Assembly (NCBI GenBank): GCA_033002965.1
Contig: JAURVB010004843.1
Coordinates: forward strand, 1 to 64,000
DNA length: 64,000 bases
Reading direction: 5' to 3'
Origin: Piper betle
Taxonomy: Eukaryota; Streptophyta; Magnoliopsida; Piperales; Piperaceae
The notes beneath the pieces were generated by a model. The model was not told where the DNA came from. It searched no databases and was given only the letters and a program-made list of their open reading frames with translations. Position 1 is the first letter of the stretch. Each line of letters begins with the position of its first letter. The translations under genes were made by a program, and so were the position numbers. Shown piece by piece: positions 33,201 to 44,429 of this stretch.

Positions 33201-36012
33201 ACCTTCTTCAAGATAAAATTTTTATAGATGCATTTATCACATACTTTTGGTGAAGATACTTATGAGAATCATTTGAATAATTTAAAACCCTACTATGTTA
33301 TACTTATGAGAATCATTTAATTATTTTAAACCCTACTATGTTCACATGCAATATATCTTACTCTTTGCAGCAAATCTGTTGGGCCTTGTTTTGTCATAAT
33401 CATCATCATTGTCATCCTCATCAGATTCATCAACATCATCATCCTCCTCTTCAGAGACATTAGCGTCGTCATCATCTTTCTAAAAAGAAAAAACAATGAA
33501 CTGAACATCACCAAAAATAGTACACATTGAAGTTTCCATTCAAATTAAGTCATCACATTGACATATTCTTGGCAATTTTACATTCTCCTTTCGACAACAA
33601 GGAAGATTATCAATGAAGGGAGACCAGTGAATATAACAAACAACCAGCAACTTGTTGTCACATTATGAATTCTTAAATTAATGTTAACTCTCATACTCAT
33701 CAGTTACTTGAAGACGCCAGTTAAAGTACTGACCTGCTAAAGAACAACTCAATCAAAGATAACTCCAATTTAAATAGTTAATATAAAACATTATGTATTT
33801 CACGAAATACATGTTTCCATATCAATGCCTGAAACAAGAGATTAACAGCATCTCATGCACTATTAGGATAAGCAGGAATGGAAAATAATGAGCCGGAAGG
33901 TCTCACAATAAGACCCACCAATGAACAAATAAAGAAGCATAGGCAAGAGGATCTGTTTATTTCTGAAATTTCAAAACTGCCATAAGGATATTTAATGGGT
34001 GGTGATTTGCTTATAGCAGATTACCACTCAAGCAGGAATACATATAATAAGATAATATGGAAAGATGCTACTATCAGACCATTCAGAGTCCAAGTCTAAA
34101 ATAGCCTTCAAGACAGCAATTATTGCACCTTTATAAAAGAACAAACGCAGCGTTAAAGATGGAAATCATTGAGAACTGAAAAAGTAGGTCGCAACGAAAC
34201 AAACATGAAGGTAAGAAAACAATTAGTTGGGACACAGGTTAAGCCAAAACAAATAGAATTAAAAGTACGTAACAGGTAAGCACTCTAACACATCCTCTCC
34301 AATTTTACTCTCCATATCCGGAAATGCTTCTCTCTGCTGCCTTTCTCCTTCATCCACCATGCAAGCTCCCCACTCATTCTCCTCTCTACCCAATTTTTCT
34401 TATTTTTTTTCACGTTATTATTTGTTTTCACATTATTTTTTGCAAAGAAAGTAATGAAGATGTTCTCGCTACTGTTGATGTACTGCTTCTTTCTCAAATA
34501 AATTTTGGACCTTTTGATGTTAGCTTTCATGTGCTGTAATGAATAGTTTAAGTCAGGTCTTGGTGGAAACAAACCAAAAGGGTCTAGGTGGATAATAAAA
34601 TTTTGGTGGAAGAAGGGATGTAGTGGGAAAAATAGTTCACACTAAACAAGCATGACAATAGTAAGAAAATGATTAGTTGGGACACAGGTCAAGTCAAAAC
34701 AAATAAAATTAAAACTACATAAAAAGTAAGCACTCAAACAAAATTAAAACTACATAAAGAGTAAGCACTCGAACATATCCTCTTCTCATTTTCACTCTCC
34801 ATGTCCAGAAATGCTTCTCTCTGCTGCCTTTCCTACTTCCTCCACCATATAAGCTCCTGCTCACTCTCCACTCCACCCTTGTTTTTCCTTTTCACTTTTC
34901 TTTTTCTTTTCAGAAAAATGCTCTCGCTACTTGTGGTTGAATTTAGTGCTTCTTTACCAAATGAATTTTGGACCTTTTGAAGTGAGCTTTTGTGTGCTGT
35001 AATGTTAGTTTCCATCAAGTCTTGGTGGAAAATTTAGAAACCCAGCAAGGTATGAGCAATAAATTTAAGAGGAATAGGGTGCACTTCATCATCAACAACA
35101 CAGTCTTCTTCATATATATATTTACAGAGTATGATATTTCCACATAAGATACAATCTCAACAATCTAGCAACCATTAAACTAACAAGGCAATCATAACAT
35201 ACTCAACCTCCTAACAATACCATAACAACCAGCTGTACACACATACCAAATTTATGAATCCCAACTAATTATTCACATGGAAACAAACCAAAATGGTCTA
35301 TGTGGATAATAGTGTTTTGGTTGAAGAAGGGAGGTAGTGGGAAAAATAGATTGGCAAAGGCTTCTATTAATTCATTACTTGATTCCAGAATTCAGAAGTT
35401 TATCCGTTATTTGTGCACATACAGCATCAATTGTACTACCCTATCTAGATAATTCACCAAATGTCTTATAACAGCCAATCAGAGAATATATAACGAACAT
35501 CTTAAAGTAAGAAGAAACAAGAAGCCACAAGATTGAGTGAAATGGATATAATGAAGAAAAAAAAGGGTGAACCTTGAAATCAAACACAGGTTGTTCAATG
35601 TCTTCATCAGAGTCATCACCTGGTGATTTATATCTGCCACAATTATCACAATTTCAGTCATGACAACTAGAATCAATTTGACAACATATCCTAACTTATA
35701 TCCAAAGAGATATTATCACAAGCTGTAAACTTACCCATATCTTCATTTCTGTCCAAGGTAATGAAATCTCTCTCTTTGTCAACTGGTGATAAAAATAAAA
35801 ATTGGAAAAGAACCAAAAAAAAAACATTAGTAAAAAAATGCCTATTCTTTCTAATAAAAAATGAAGCAAAAAACATGTTTGAGTGCAAAGATAGAAAGAA
35901 TCGCACAAGTGTCGATTTCATCATCCATGTCCTGCTCCAAGAAGGCACGTTTATCAGCAACAGGTAGACTTCTCATGCAGCTGTTTTGTGATCTCTTATG
36001 TCCCTTTGCCAT
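21251..36012 (-). CDS. SAS10: SAS10/UTP3 (something about silencing 10), SSU processome protein
   Basis: Seventeen coding exons: 36012-35907, 35782-35735, 35619-35573, 33479-33362, 32794-32640, 32552-32397, 32303-32164, 31065-30978, 29139-28960, 23377-23217, 23133-23056, 22973-22831, 22713-22588, 22172-21923, 21686-21623, 21531-21463, 21385-21251 (TAA). This gives about 688 residues. Markers: [25 protein letters not shown], long Asp/Glu runs, [13 protein letters not shown], the Sas10/Utp3/C1D domain at about 257-346 ([20 protein letters not shown] to [13 protein letters not shown]), [19 protein letters not shown], and the conserved C-terminus [13 protein letters not shown]..NPxKKY-type segment to [22 protein letters not shown]. 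Known SAS10 acts in nucleolar 18S rRNA processing. The frame needs one extra base in each of three exons (near 23315, 22618 and 21952); all other junction phases agree. Intron 9 carries a LINE plus solo LTR. Confidence 0.9.
25079..25083. repeat. Target-site duplication GCCTT, left
   Basis: Matches the pentamer after the other end of the solo LTR; 5 bp is the usual LTR-retrotransposon target duplication. Confidence 0.85.
25084..28111 (+). mobile_element. Solo LTR (3,028 bp) inserted in the LINE
   Basis: It begins TGTAAAACCCGGG and ends GAGGTGTTACA (TG..CA), flanked by the 5-bp duplication GCCTT at 25079-25083 and 28112-28116. Removing it joins the LINE RT frame exactly. A TATA-like CTTATAAATAGG lies near 26914, suggesting plus orientation. 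No gag or pol sequence is present, so LTR-LTR recombination probably removed the internal region. The GC-rich block at 25560-26110 gives long spurious frames. Confidence 0.88.
28112..28116. repeat. Target-site duplication GCCTT, right
   Basis: Directly follows the LTR end ..TTACA; identical to 25079-25083. Confidence 0.85.
34205..35349. repeat. Diverged tandem duplication in a SAS10 intron
   Basis: Segment A (about 34205-34641) and segment B (about 34652-35040, resuming at 35277-35349 after an unrelated 236-bp stretch) share TTAGTTGGGACACAGGT, AAATGCTTCTCTCTGCTGCC, AATTTTGGACCTTTTGA and GGTAGTGGGAAAAATAG-type landmarks. Non-coding; the ORFs here are chance. Confidence 0.75.
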
Positions 36013-36410
36013 TACTTGGACCTTCAAAAGTGACTTAGGAATCAAAACTGCAAAATTTGGAATCTATCTTTGAATCGGATGAGGGAAAAATCACTAAATC
36101 AGATTGCTTCAACCAATTCAAGCCAAGAATCAGTGCATTTCAATCAGTTTGAATCAGCCATAAAATTTATATTTATCCTATGCATACATCCAATCTTAAA
36201 TATTAAAGAACATACAATAAAAACTTCGCAAAAACCAATACTCAACATGACTAAATCTAAACATGGTTTTCCTTTTAAACAATCTTCCGAATGCATTGAT
36301 GGTGGCAACTACCCTATTTTTTGCACAAAGCCAACCAGTAATTACATGAGTTATAGTCTAGCCAATTGAGCCGTTAATTATCAATATGCAAAGAAAAGGC
36401 ATTTTATTTT

Positions 36411-36860
36411 AATGAACGAAAAGGCATCACTTTGCTGCAATGAGACAAATTCATGCCAAAGAAGATAGTCATTCAAGTGAATTCAGTTGAGAAGAATAAA
36501 AGTTAGCGCAACCTATTGAACGTTTTCTCTCTACAGCCATTTTGCTACCATGAACAGAAAAAAGGCATCTTTTGCGGCAATGAGACAAATTCATGTAAAA
36601 AAGAAGACAAACTGTTGTATGCACAGCACAAAAAAGATGCGTGAAGTCAGTCAAGAAGAAGAAAAGTTAGTGCAACCTATCGAACTAGTTCTCACTACCG
36701 CCACTTTAATCCAAATGAACAAACAAGACATCATATTGCGGCAATGATACAAATTAATGTCAAAAGATAGCATAATGTCGTTTCGTACAGCACCAGAAAA
36801 GATGAAATCAGTCGAGAAGAACAAAATTTAGTGCAACCTATTGAGCTTGTCCTCTCTGCA
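36411..36860. repeat. Three tandem copies of about 140-165 bp in the SAS10 first intron
   Basis: Copies starting near 36411, 36549 and 36714 share ATGAACA..AAAAGGCATC, GCGGCAATGAGACAAATT, AAAGTTAGTGCAACCTAT and CTCTCTGCAG-like ends. They lie just downstream of the SAS10 promoter (minus strand). Confidence 0.8.
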
Positions 36861-36917
36861 GACAAAGAACTAAGCTAAAATCAAGAAAAAGATGCTTCAG
36901 CTTCTCCTAAAACTTAC

Positions 36918-37130
36918 GAAACAGTATACCGAAAAAACGAACCGCTAGATTCGCAGGCAAAATAGCTTGGAGGATCAACAAGCGCAAGTAGTTCACTGAG
37001 CACCACACGGCTGTCGGAATCAAAAGAGAACTCGAACCTTTTGTCGTTTCGAAGCGGGTGGTGTCGTTGGAAGGAGGAGGACAGGCCGGCGATGGAAGGT
37101 AGGTCGCCAGAGATGGGGTGGACGGGTGGA
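36918..37130 (-). other. 5' UTR exon and promoter-proximal region of SAS10
   Basis: A GTAAGT donor at 36917-36912 and an acceptor (TTTTGCAG) before 36047 suggest a non-coding first exon, placing the ATG at 36012 in exon 2. The upstream sequence to about 37200 is GC-rich, as expected for a housekeeping promoter. The transcription start cannot be read directly. Confidence 0.5.
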
Positions 37131-37199
37131 GGACATGCAGGCCGTCGGCGCTGGCGACGTCAGACGGCCGTCAGGGCTTTCTTTGGTTTAAACGACCCA

Positions 37200-37865
37200 A
37201 ACCCGCTAGTAATTATTTTAAGTTCGGCTAGATTTTGTTTGAACCCGCGTCGGTTAATCTTATGTTCGAAAAAATATTTAAATTAAAATAAATAACTGGT
37301 TGAATAATGAATGAACTTGAACTAAAGAGTATTCAGCTTAGCTTGGCTCAAAATTCTAATTTAATGTATTCAAACTCAAAAATATTTGGCTAGTCTTAAT
37401 TTATCAATATTATTGAGGTCACTATAAACTTATATAATATTGAAAAAAAATTTGATTCTATATAAGTCGAGTATGAGCTAAATACAAATATTAGTTCGGC
37501 TCAAAAACAGAATGAGCCAAACACGAGCCAATCTCAAATATCATGAATTTTGGACGAATTGCTCAACACATAAGAAATCAAAGGTTCGTCAAACACTCAA
37601 ATAAGCTCAAATATACTTGCCAAAAATCATGTCGAATTAAAAAATGTACCTGCTCACTTCGGCTTGTTTACACCCCTGGGTTTATGTTTATTTTAGTCAT
37701 TACCAAAATAATACCCTATTATCCATTGATTTAGTGGACCCCATTATTTAAAATTCACACTCACTCGAGTGTGTATGTGTGTGTATATATATATATATAT
37801 ATAAATTCCATTATGGTACGTTGTATGCAGCACACCACATGAGAGCCACTGATCAAATCCAACGG
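37200..37865. other. AT-rich repeat debris with (TA)n microsatellite
   Basis: Contains TTCGAA/GAGCCAAACACGAGCC-type degenerate repeat sequence and a TG/TA run at 37773-37803. No gene recognised. Confidence 0.4.
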
Positions 37866-38311
37866 CTCTCATTTATTCCCCTGCCCAGGCAGCGTGACCA
37901 CCTCTAGCCCAACCCCCCCCCCAGTGATGGGCCCCCACGCGGTGCAGGTGGTGTCGGGGGGGTGGTGGTAATCCCAGTGACCCCTGCACCCAGCTGCCGC
38001 TAGGGGTGCCCCCCCTCCAGTCGCCGCCGCCCCTCCCACTTGCCACTGCCCGACAGGGGCAGGTGGGGGCTGCGGCAGTGGGGAGTGGCATCGGCTGGAG
38101 GCATGGGTCGCCCCCCCCCATCACACACAACAGACTACCACCCCTCCCCTGCCACCGCCCGGGGAGAGCCACCTCGGCAAGGGGGTCGTAGCGGCAGGAG
38201 GTGGCTGGGGGGGGGGCGCGTCTCCAGGGGTGGCTACGCCGCCAGGCCCGCCCCAATCGCCGACCCCTGCCACCACCACCACCCGCGATCACTCGCCGCC
38301 ACCGCCGGGCC
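37866..38311. repeat. GC-rich block 1 of a repeat family
   Basis: About 450 bp with long C and G runs in an otherwise AT-rich region, ending at the minisatellite. Long frames on both strands are composition artefacts (Pro/Gly/Arg-rich, no domain). It belongs with the blocks at 39455 and 40865, which share flanking sequences. Confidence 0.6.
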
Positions 38312-38505
38312 CAACTCGAGTCAATAAAAATTGACTCGGTCCTGACTCGAGTCAATAAATATATTAATTCGGTTCCAACTCAAGTCAATAAAAACTTGAC
38401 TCGGTCCAGACTCGAGTCAGTAAAAATTTGACTCGGTCTCAACTCGAGTCAGTAAAAACTTAACTCGGTCCTGACTCGAATAAGTAAAAACTTGACTCGG
38501 TCCCG
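38312..38505 (+). repeat. 32-bp minisatellite, six units
   Basis: Units start at 38312, 38344, 38377, 38409, 38441 and 38473 with RACTCGAGTCARTAAAAA and end TTGACTCGGTCCY. Each unit contains the near-palindrome ACTCGAGT. Single related units occur near 39885 and 40704. Confidence 0.92.
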
Positions 38506-39454
38506 ACCCAAAATTAATAAATAATGCATCCTAACTCAGTAAACAGTTTTAAAATTAATTTTGCGATCAACTATATATTAAAAAAATGGCATACTCTTAT
38601 ATATTCTAATAACATTTAAATTATGTTGATGAATTCGGAAACGTATCAAAGCTAAAACATATGAGAGCCATCTCATTTAAATTTCTTCCGCATGATGAAT
38701 ACAAGTACAAACCATGAAAGATCATGCCCGCGAATAACTTGCAAGTTGTAAATCTTTCAAATTTGATTAAAGCCAATAACAAATCATGGACATAAGTTAT
38801 AAATCACTAAGATTATATAGTCATTCCATATTCATAGCTATCATAGTCGTTCTCCATCACTGCTTTGAGATTCGCCATTACTGCACCGACGCCCCTGAAT
38901 AAACTCCACTCTCAGATGGAACATTTTTTTGCCTATATATTTAAAAATAAAACATGAAAAATAATCACATAAATTATACATAACAAAGATCAAAACAAGG
39001 TTTGTATTAGGTAATATTAACGATGTGCTACAATTACAAGGCAAGTGCGCTTATCAAATGCGCATCTATTATAAGCACAATCATTCACCTCATCTAAGTG
39101 CTAACTATGTAATCACTATAAATATAAACTGATAACTCAAAAGAATAGATGGACGAACAATTTGATGTTCACATTTGTCAGTACCACACCTACAAAATTC
39201 CCCCCAGCACTCCTAGAATTTTACATTAATTAGCTTAGACTATATCTTCAAACTAAAGTATGTATTCATATAGAGGGAGGGATTAATTTATCTATCAATC
39301 ACAAAGATTAGGTTACACAATCATATCTTTAATCACCCAAAACCAAGTATACAATATTATATATACATATATATATATATAGGAAAAAAGGTTTGGTTGT
39401 GCTACAATTTTTCTCCAACCATTGGATAGAATCCAACGGCTAGAAATAAAGTTT
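38506..39454. other. AT-rich intergenic, no gene seen
   Basis: Starts with a stretch (ATAAATAATGCATCCTAAC) repeated at about 40027, linking it to the GC-rich block family. A TA run lies at 39360-39380. Nothing coding recognised. Confidence 0.4.
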
Positions 39455-39870
39455 CTCCTCCCCCCCACCCCCGTTTTCCCGCGCCACATGCAAGCTGTGG
39501 CTTGGGTCACTCGGGGTTGTCGTGAATGTGTCGTCCAGGCCTAGGGAAGAGTCAAGAAGAAGGGGGGAAGAGCTTAGGGTTGGTCGCCGAAGGTTGTCGC
39601 CAGGGTTGGTGGCTGGCAATGACACATGCAAGGTGGGCGGTAGTGGGTGACCAGGAAGGAAAATGGGAAGAAAAGGGTAGGGAGAGGGGGAAGCAAGGAA
39701 GGCAGTGGTGAGGTGGTGACAACACTGGCTAGCGATGTCGCTGGTTGGCAGCGGGTGGCCAGCAGTGGGGTGGCGCGACAAAATAGAAGGGGGGGGGAGG
39801 CGACGATCAGTAAGGGAAGAAACAGGGGAGAAGGTTGGGGGAAAAGAAATGGGTTGAAGTGTGGGGGTAG
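39455..39870. repeat. GC-rich block 2 of a repeat family
   Basis: G-rich plus strand, flanked on the left by AATCCAACGGCTAGAAA (compare AATCCAACGGCTCTCAT before block 1). On the right is AAAACTTGACTCACTCC..CTCAAGTTAATATTATGAAATAC. Open frames are low-complexity and not believed. Confidence 0.55.
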
Positions 39871-40355
39871 TTTCTTAATAAAAACTTGACTCACTCCTTA
39901 CTCAAGTTAATATTATGAAATACATCCCAAAAAATATTAAAAAATACAGTAAAATACAATCAAATAAAATAATCGAGTTTTAATTCGAATAACATGTTCT
40001 AAACCTAATAACCTACCCAAAACTAATAAATAATGCATCCTAACATGGTAAATGACCTAAAACTAATTCTGTGATTCATTATATATATAAAAAATTAAAT
40101 TGGGAAGCCAATTTATTTTTATATATATAATGTATGTTTGTAGATGCTGGGAAACATTGTCTTTGTATATTTTTTGCATTTTGTAGAATGTAATCTTTTG
40201 TAATGTTATTAAATAACGATATTTTTTTTGTCTATTAATATTATTTTTAATATCATATCTATGTCACTTGGAACACAACCATGATATATCATACCTTTTT
40301 TTGTCTATTTACATAATTATAGCATCTTAAATTTTCATCAAATATTGACTACGTA

Positions 40356-40428
40356 GGATCCTGATGGATTTGAACCACCATCCTTCGAGAATTTCTCGAG
40401 TGCTCTACCAATTTTGAGCTAAAGATCC
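40356..40428 (-). tRNA. tRNA-like sequence, degenerate (73 nt)
   Basis: The minus strand starts GGATCTT and ends AGGATCC, a complete 7-bp acceptor stem with one G-U pair. The D arm is GCTC..GAGC with a loop containing GGT. The T arm is GGTGG, TTCAAAT, CCATC, with the standard A-box (TAGCTCAAAATTGGTAGAG) and B-box (GGTTCAAATCC). Overall length is exactly tRNA-like. However, the anticodon arm (CTCGA GAAATTC TCGAA) has a mispaired base and lacks U33, so no credible anticodon can be assigned. The call is a tRNA pseudogene, an organelle-derived copy or a SINE-type head. Confidence 0.6.
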
Positions 40429-40703
40429 ACAAAAGTTTAAGTTATTGAAAAAAAGTTAACGTCATTCCAAAGCTGTCATTTCAGATAGACAACACATTCA
40501 AAAATGAAACAACATGGGAAATTTACAAGAGAGGCACCTGATAAACTTTGACATATGGATTATGAATGTATTTCTAAAACTGAATAAGATAAGCAGCAGA
40601 AATTTGGGGGTCATGGTCGTCGCAGTGGGCAACAACTTGAGGGAGGCCGCATTGAGAGTTATGGTTGTGAAAGTTTGTCTGAGCACACTTCAGGAACAAC
40701 CAT

Positions 40704-40860
40704 CACTCGAGTCAATATTATGAAATACATCTCAAAAATATAAAAAGTAGAATAAAATACCATAAAATAAAATATGTCATTAGAACTCGATTATTTTATT
40801 TTATGATATTTTACTATAATTTTTAATTTTTTTGGGATTTTTCGTAATAATGACTCAAGT
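40704..40860. repeat. Imperfect palindrome (hairpin/MITE-like)
   Basis: The left arm begins ACTCGAGTCAATATTATGAA at 40704 and the right arm ends CGTAATAATGACTCAAGT at 40860, its approximate reverse complement. The arms are about 75 bp with a centre near 40785 and are mostly A/T. The left arm also matches 39885-39985. Confidence 0.7.
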
Positions 40861-40864
40861 TGGG

Positions 40865-41282
40865 AGCGAATCAAGTTTTTATTACAAAACTACCCCTGCT
40901 AATTTCTTCTCCTCTGTTTTCCATCACGAGCACGACAAAACGAGAGGGGGAGGGGTGGCAGACAGGAGCAGGAAGCCCAGGGTGGGTAGGTCAGGGAGCA
41001 CGTGACAGCGGGGCGGGAAGGCCGAGGAGTGGGAGTGGGTGGTGGTAGCAGGGGGTGAACCCGGTCGTGGCAGCCAGCGGTCGTCGCAGGCGTGGAGGGG
41101 GAGCGGGTGCGAGAAGGTTGGCTGGGGTAGGTCTGGGAGAGCACGACGACGAGGGCGGGTAGGGTGGAGGCTAGGGCCGTGAAGGCTAGGGGAGGCGGGG
41201 TGGGTGGTGGCGGTAGGGGGTGAACCCGGCTATAGAGGCCGGCGGTCATCGTGGGTGGGGATTGGGGGGGTGTTGGGAGATG
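40865..41282. repeat. GC-rich block 3, inverted relative to block 2
   Basis: Begins with GCGAATCAAGTTTTTATTAC, the inverted counterpart of the right flank of block 2, then a G-rich plus strand. The internal segment GGTAGCAGGGGGTGAACCCGG recurs with small changes near 41212. No real coding frame. Confidence 0.55.
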
Positions 41283-41354
41283 GCCGTGGGCAACGGCTCA
41301 TAGATGGCAGCGTTGGAACGCTGCCATCAAGGGGCAGTGCATACCCACTGCCCC
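41283..41354. repeat. Three consecutive short perfect hairpins
   Basis: GCCGT/ACGGC (41283-41297), ATGGCAGCGTT-GG-AACGCTGCCAT (41304-41327, 11-bp stem, 2-nt spacer) and GGGGCAGTG/CACTGCCCC (41331-41354). They sit at the boundary between the GC-rich block and a (TA) run, as an element end might. Confidence 0.8.
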
Positions 41355-41359
41355 CATAT

Positions 41360-44100
41360 ATATATATATAACTGATCTTTATTTAAATCTATTTATAGAT
41401 ATATATATAAATCTTTATTAATTAGGGAAAAGATAAATCTTCTAAGATCCTTATCAGTTAAGGAGATATACCTAACTCCTTCTATATGAAGAGTATACAC
41501 GTATAATTTTTTAAATAAGTTATTTTATAGAATTACAAAGAAGGAGAGATAGGTTATACAAAATAAGTTCGGTTCTAAAAATCAAACTTTGATCTGTGAA
41601 GATTATAGAGGCTTGAATTGCATATAAAAACTTAGTCATCTTATATTACATTGATGCAAGTATTTCTAATCCCTAATCTAGTTCTAATTAATTATATTAA
41701 GATCTTATAGAAGCAGTGACAAAAATAGGAAGTGAATGCTCCAAATGACAGATCACCACAACCTATATTTCTTTAGCAGTTTCCTAATAATCTACGTCTA
41801 TGGAATGCTAACAAAACATTTTGTTCTTACCTTATTAGTCAATTTTTTTATTAATTATCAACTCTTATATTAATAAATAAGAAGCCAACACCGGCTTTTG
41901 ATTAAAAATAAGAAATTTAATTAATGAAAATACTTCTTATCTTCTTCTTTTTATTCTTCCACCAGATACTTAAAACGTGTGGAGACATAAACCCTAAATT
42001 AAGATCCATATGATTATAAATGACAAAAAATTTTATAACTGGATATTTTTCATAACGTCAACTCTCCACCTTTTTTATGCTTAAGACTGAAAATACAAAA
42101 ATATTGACAGAGTTAAGAAACATCCGTGGAGTTAAGTAATCAAAATATGATAAAAAATAAAATAATTACATTATATTTTTCCATTCAATTAAAATCTATC
42201 TTTAACGACTATCAAAATTTATATTTAAAATATTAAATTATTATAGTCTGCCTAACTATAAAATTAAAATTTATTTGTAACATAAGTCGTACATGGCGTG
42301 ACATTTTGACGAGTTTTTGAAAGAGTTGCATTGGAATCCTACCTAGATCACAATTTACATCCTTAGATGGTCTTAATATGTTGGTGCCCCAAATCTCCAC
42401 AGCCCCATCTTCACAAACAAATTGGATGACTCGTGAGTGGAATAGCCAACTATGTTCTTTAGCCTTATTCAATATGGTCCCCTTGAGTATATAGATATAT
42501 ATACAAATCATATTTAAAATTTTTATTTATATTGGTGTTGTTACTAACCTTTGGACTTTCACACTAAAAAATTGTACATGATTCTTAATTACATCAAATT
42601 TCATTATATAATTTTTATTGGGAGCATAGTTTTAAAACTCTTTTTATTTTCCAAAACTCCTCTGTGGCTTACCGAGTCAAAATTCATGGATGACTCATGC
42701 TAATTGAATTATAATTAACTTCTCGAATCATATAATAAAAGTTATCAAAACACACATTTTTTAGATTAGTTAAATTAATATTTTTAATTAACATAAACCA
42801 TGTATTCATCAATTTCAAGTATCTAATAAGTAATGTATTTACCAATTTTATGTAACTTTTTATTTACATAATTGAAATTTTATATCCGAGTCGACTCAAC
42901 TCGAATTGAGTCCAAATTTTGAATTTTTAAACTATGCTTGCAAGTCATAAATCATGCTCAAATGCTAATCCAAAACAGGGATGAAATTATAATCTCCTTG
43001 ATGAAAAAATCATATTGCATAACTTCTTGGATATTTGAGCACTTATATGCATATTGTTGAGCTTAATATATATACATTAAGGTTTAGGGATTGAGAACAA
43101 ATTGTAAGTTCGTAAACGAGCAATATGGCTCATGTAGCATGCCAAAGCCTAGTTTGAATACTTCTATCAGAGGCCCTTCTTCAAATCCTTTTAGGCCCAG
43201 AAGTCAATATGACATGCGCTCGTTTTAGGCCCACCTTGGATATATCCTAGATTTCGAACAAGGGTTAACTGATTGAAAGCTAAATCAAACCCAAACTAAA
43301 TAATACTTTGACTCCGCTACACTTAATTGTGCACTTCATCTTCCATTTTTTTCTTTCCCCAAAATACATGAATTCGGAGCCATTTAATTTTTCTTTTGGG
43401 CCCGGGCGAGTGGAGCTAAACTTTTGGTTACAGGTTGCAATATAAAGTTTTCTATAAAATCTTTAGATAAATTTATTATTATTTTTATTTTATCGTGGTT
43501 ATAAAAGTGATAAAATTGATAAAATTATAAATGTCAAAAGAGGAGCAGAGGGATGAGCATTAGCAAAAAATAAATAGGATTAGATTTATTTTTTATATTG
43601 TTTTGTAGAAACTTTTTGAGTCAGGTTCCCACTTTATAATTTGCTAACGTTTTACCAAATAATTTTTAATCCATTATCATTACTAATTTATATTTTGGCA
43701 ATGAAATAGCTCAAAACAGCGCAATCAAACACCCTGTTAATTCAAATTCAGTATATTTTTCTTCAAATTCGAATAAAGCCTATAAGTACTAGTGCTAATT
43801 CAAATTTGAGACATGCTTAAACTAGTTTATGGTTTCTATTTTCAAAATCTTACTTATAATTTACACTTAAATTTAATTTTAAAATTAAAATATTTTAAAT
43901 TAACATAATTATGTGCATTAGGGCTGTCCTTTATTTCAAACTTCTCGTAACGGGGCAGCCAGTTTTGGGTATAAGAGCTACTCCTCTTGCTAAAAAGTAA
44001 AAATAATACTTATTAGCACTAATCAACGAATTCATGAACAGTGCAACTTGCAGATGGAAGAATCAAACTTCTTCTTCTAACAACCACAGCAATGTGGAAA
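41360..44100. other. AT-rich intergenic region, no gene seen
   Basis: Only short antisense frames without recognisable domains (for example 42233-42511). Probably old repeats. Confidence 0.4.
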
Positions 44101-44141
44101 ACTCCATCGAAGAAAGGCAAGAGAAATTGCCGATGTCTTTG

Positions 44142-44429
44142 TCATGACCTGCTTGACTTTGTCTTCTTCATCAAAACCTCCGGCTCGAGTTCCCAACAAT
44201 GACGTGTCTGATAGGGTCCCTTCCCATGGAAGCTACCATTTTCTCCTAATATTGGTGGGATTAACTTGAACATGATAGTTCTAAGAAGAGCCCCACTCTG
44301 ACGTATTAAGAAACGATGAAACAAAGCAGTCATGGGTGATCCACTTTGGGGACGAGATAGAGACTCTAGCAAACCCCACGCTCTGTTTTTCGTTGCTTTT
44401 GAGGAGAATATACGAGCGCTGTCACCCAT
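44142..44429 (-). CDS. Unidentified 95-codon open frame
   Basis: Starts MGDSARIFSSKATKNRAWG and ends LMKKTKSSRS; basic, no signal peptide or membrane helix. Its base composition is less AT-rich than the surroundings, which gives it a coding look. I do not recognise it and see no partner exon. It may be a fragment of a decayed gene or chance. Confidence 0.2.
   Translation of the reverse strand: MGDSARIFSSKATKNRAWGLLESLSRPQSGSPMTALFHRFLIRQSGALLRTIMFKLIPPILGENGSFHGKGPYQTRHCWELEPEVLMKKTKSSRS

Noticed and set aside
34285..35018. Frames in the duplicated part of the SAS10 intron
   Set aside because: They fall in a tandem non-coding repeat and are not conserved between the two copies.
37873..38355. 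Long open frames on both strands in the GC-rich block (up to 160 codons)
   Set aside because: Pro/Gly/Arg low complexity, overlapping frames on both strands, no domain; explained by absence of AT-rich stop codons.
39440..39894. Overlapping 80-113 codon frames in GC-rich block 2
   Set aside because: Same composition artefact; no conserved motif and repeat context.
42233..42511. 92-codon minus-strand frame (..EHSWLFHSRVIQFVCEDG..)
   Set aside because: One end looks protein-like but no family is recognised, the ends are AT-rich and there is no partner exon.
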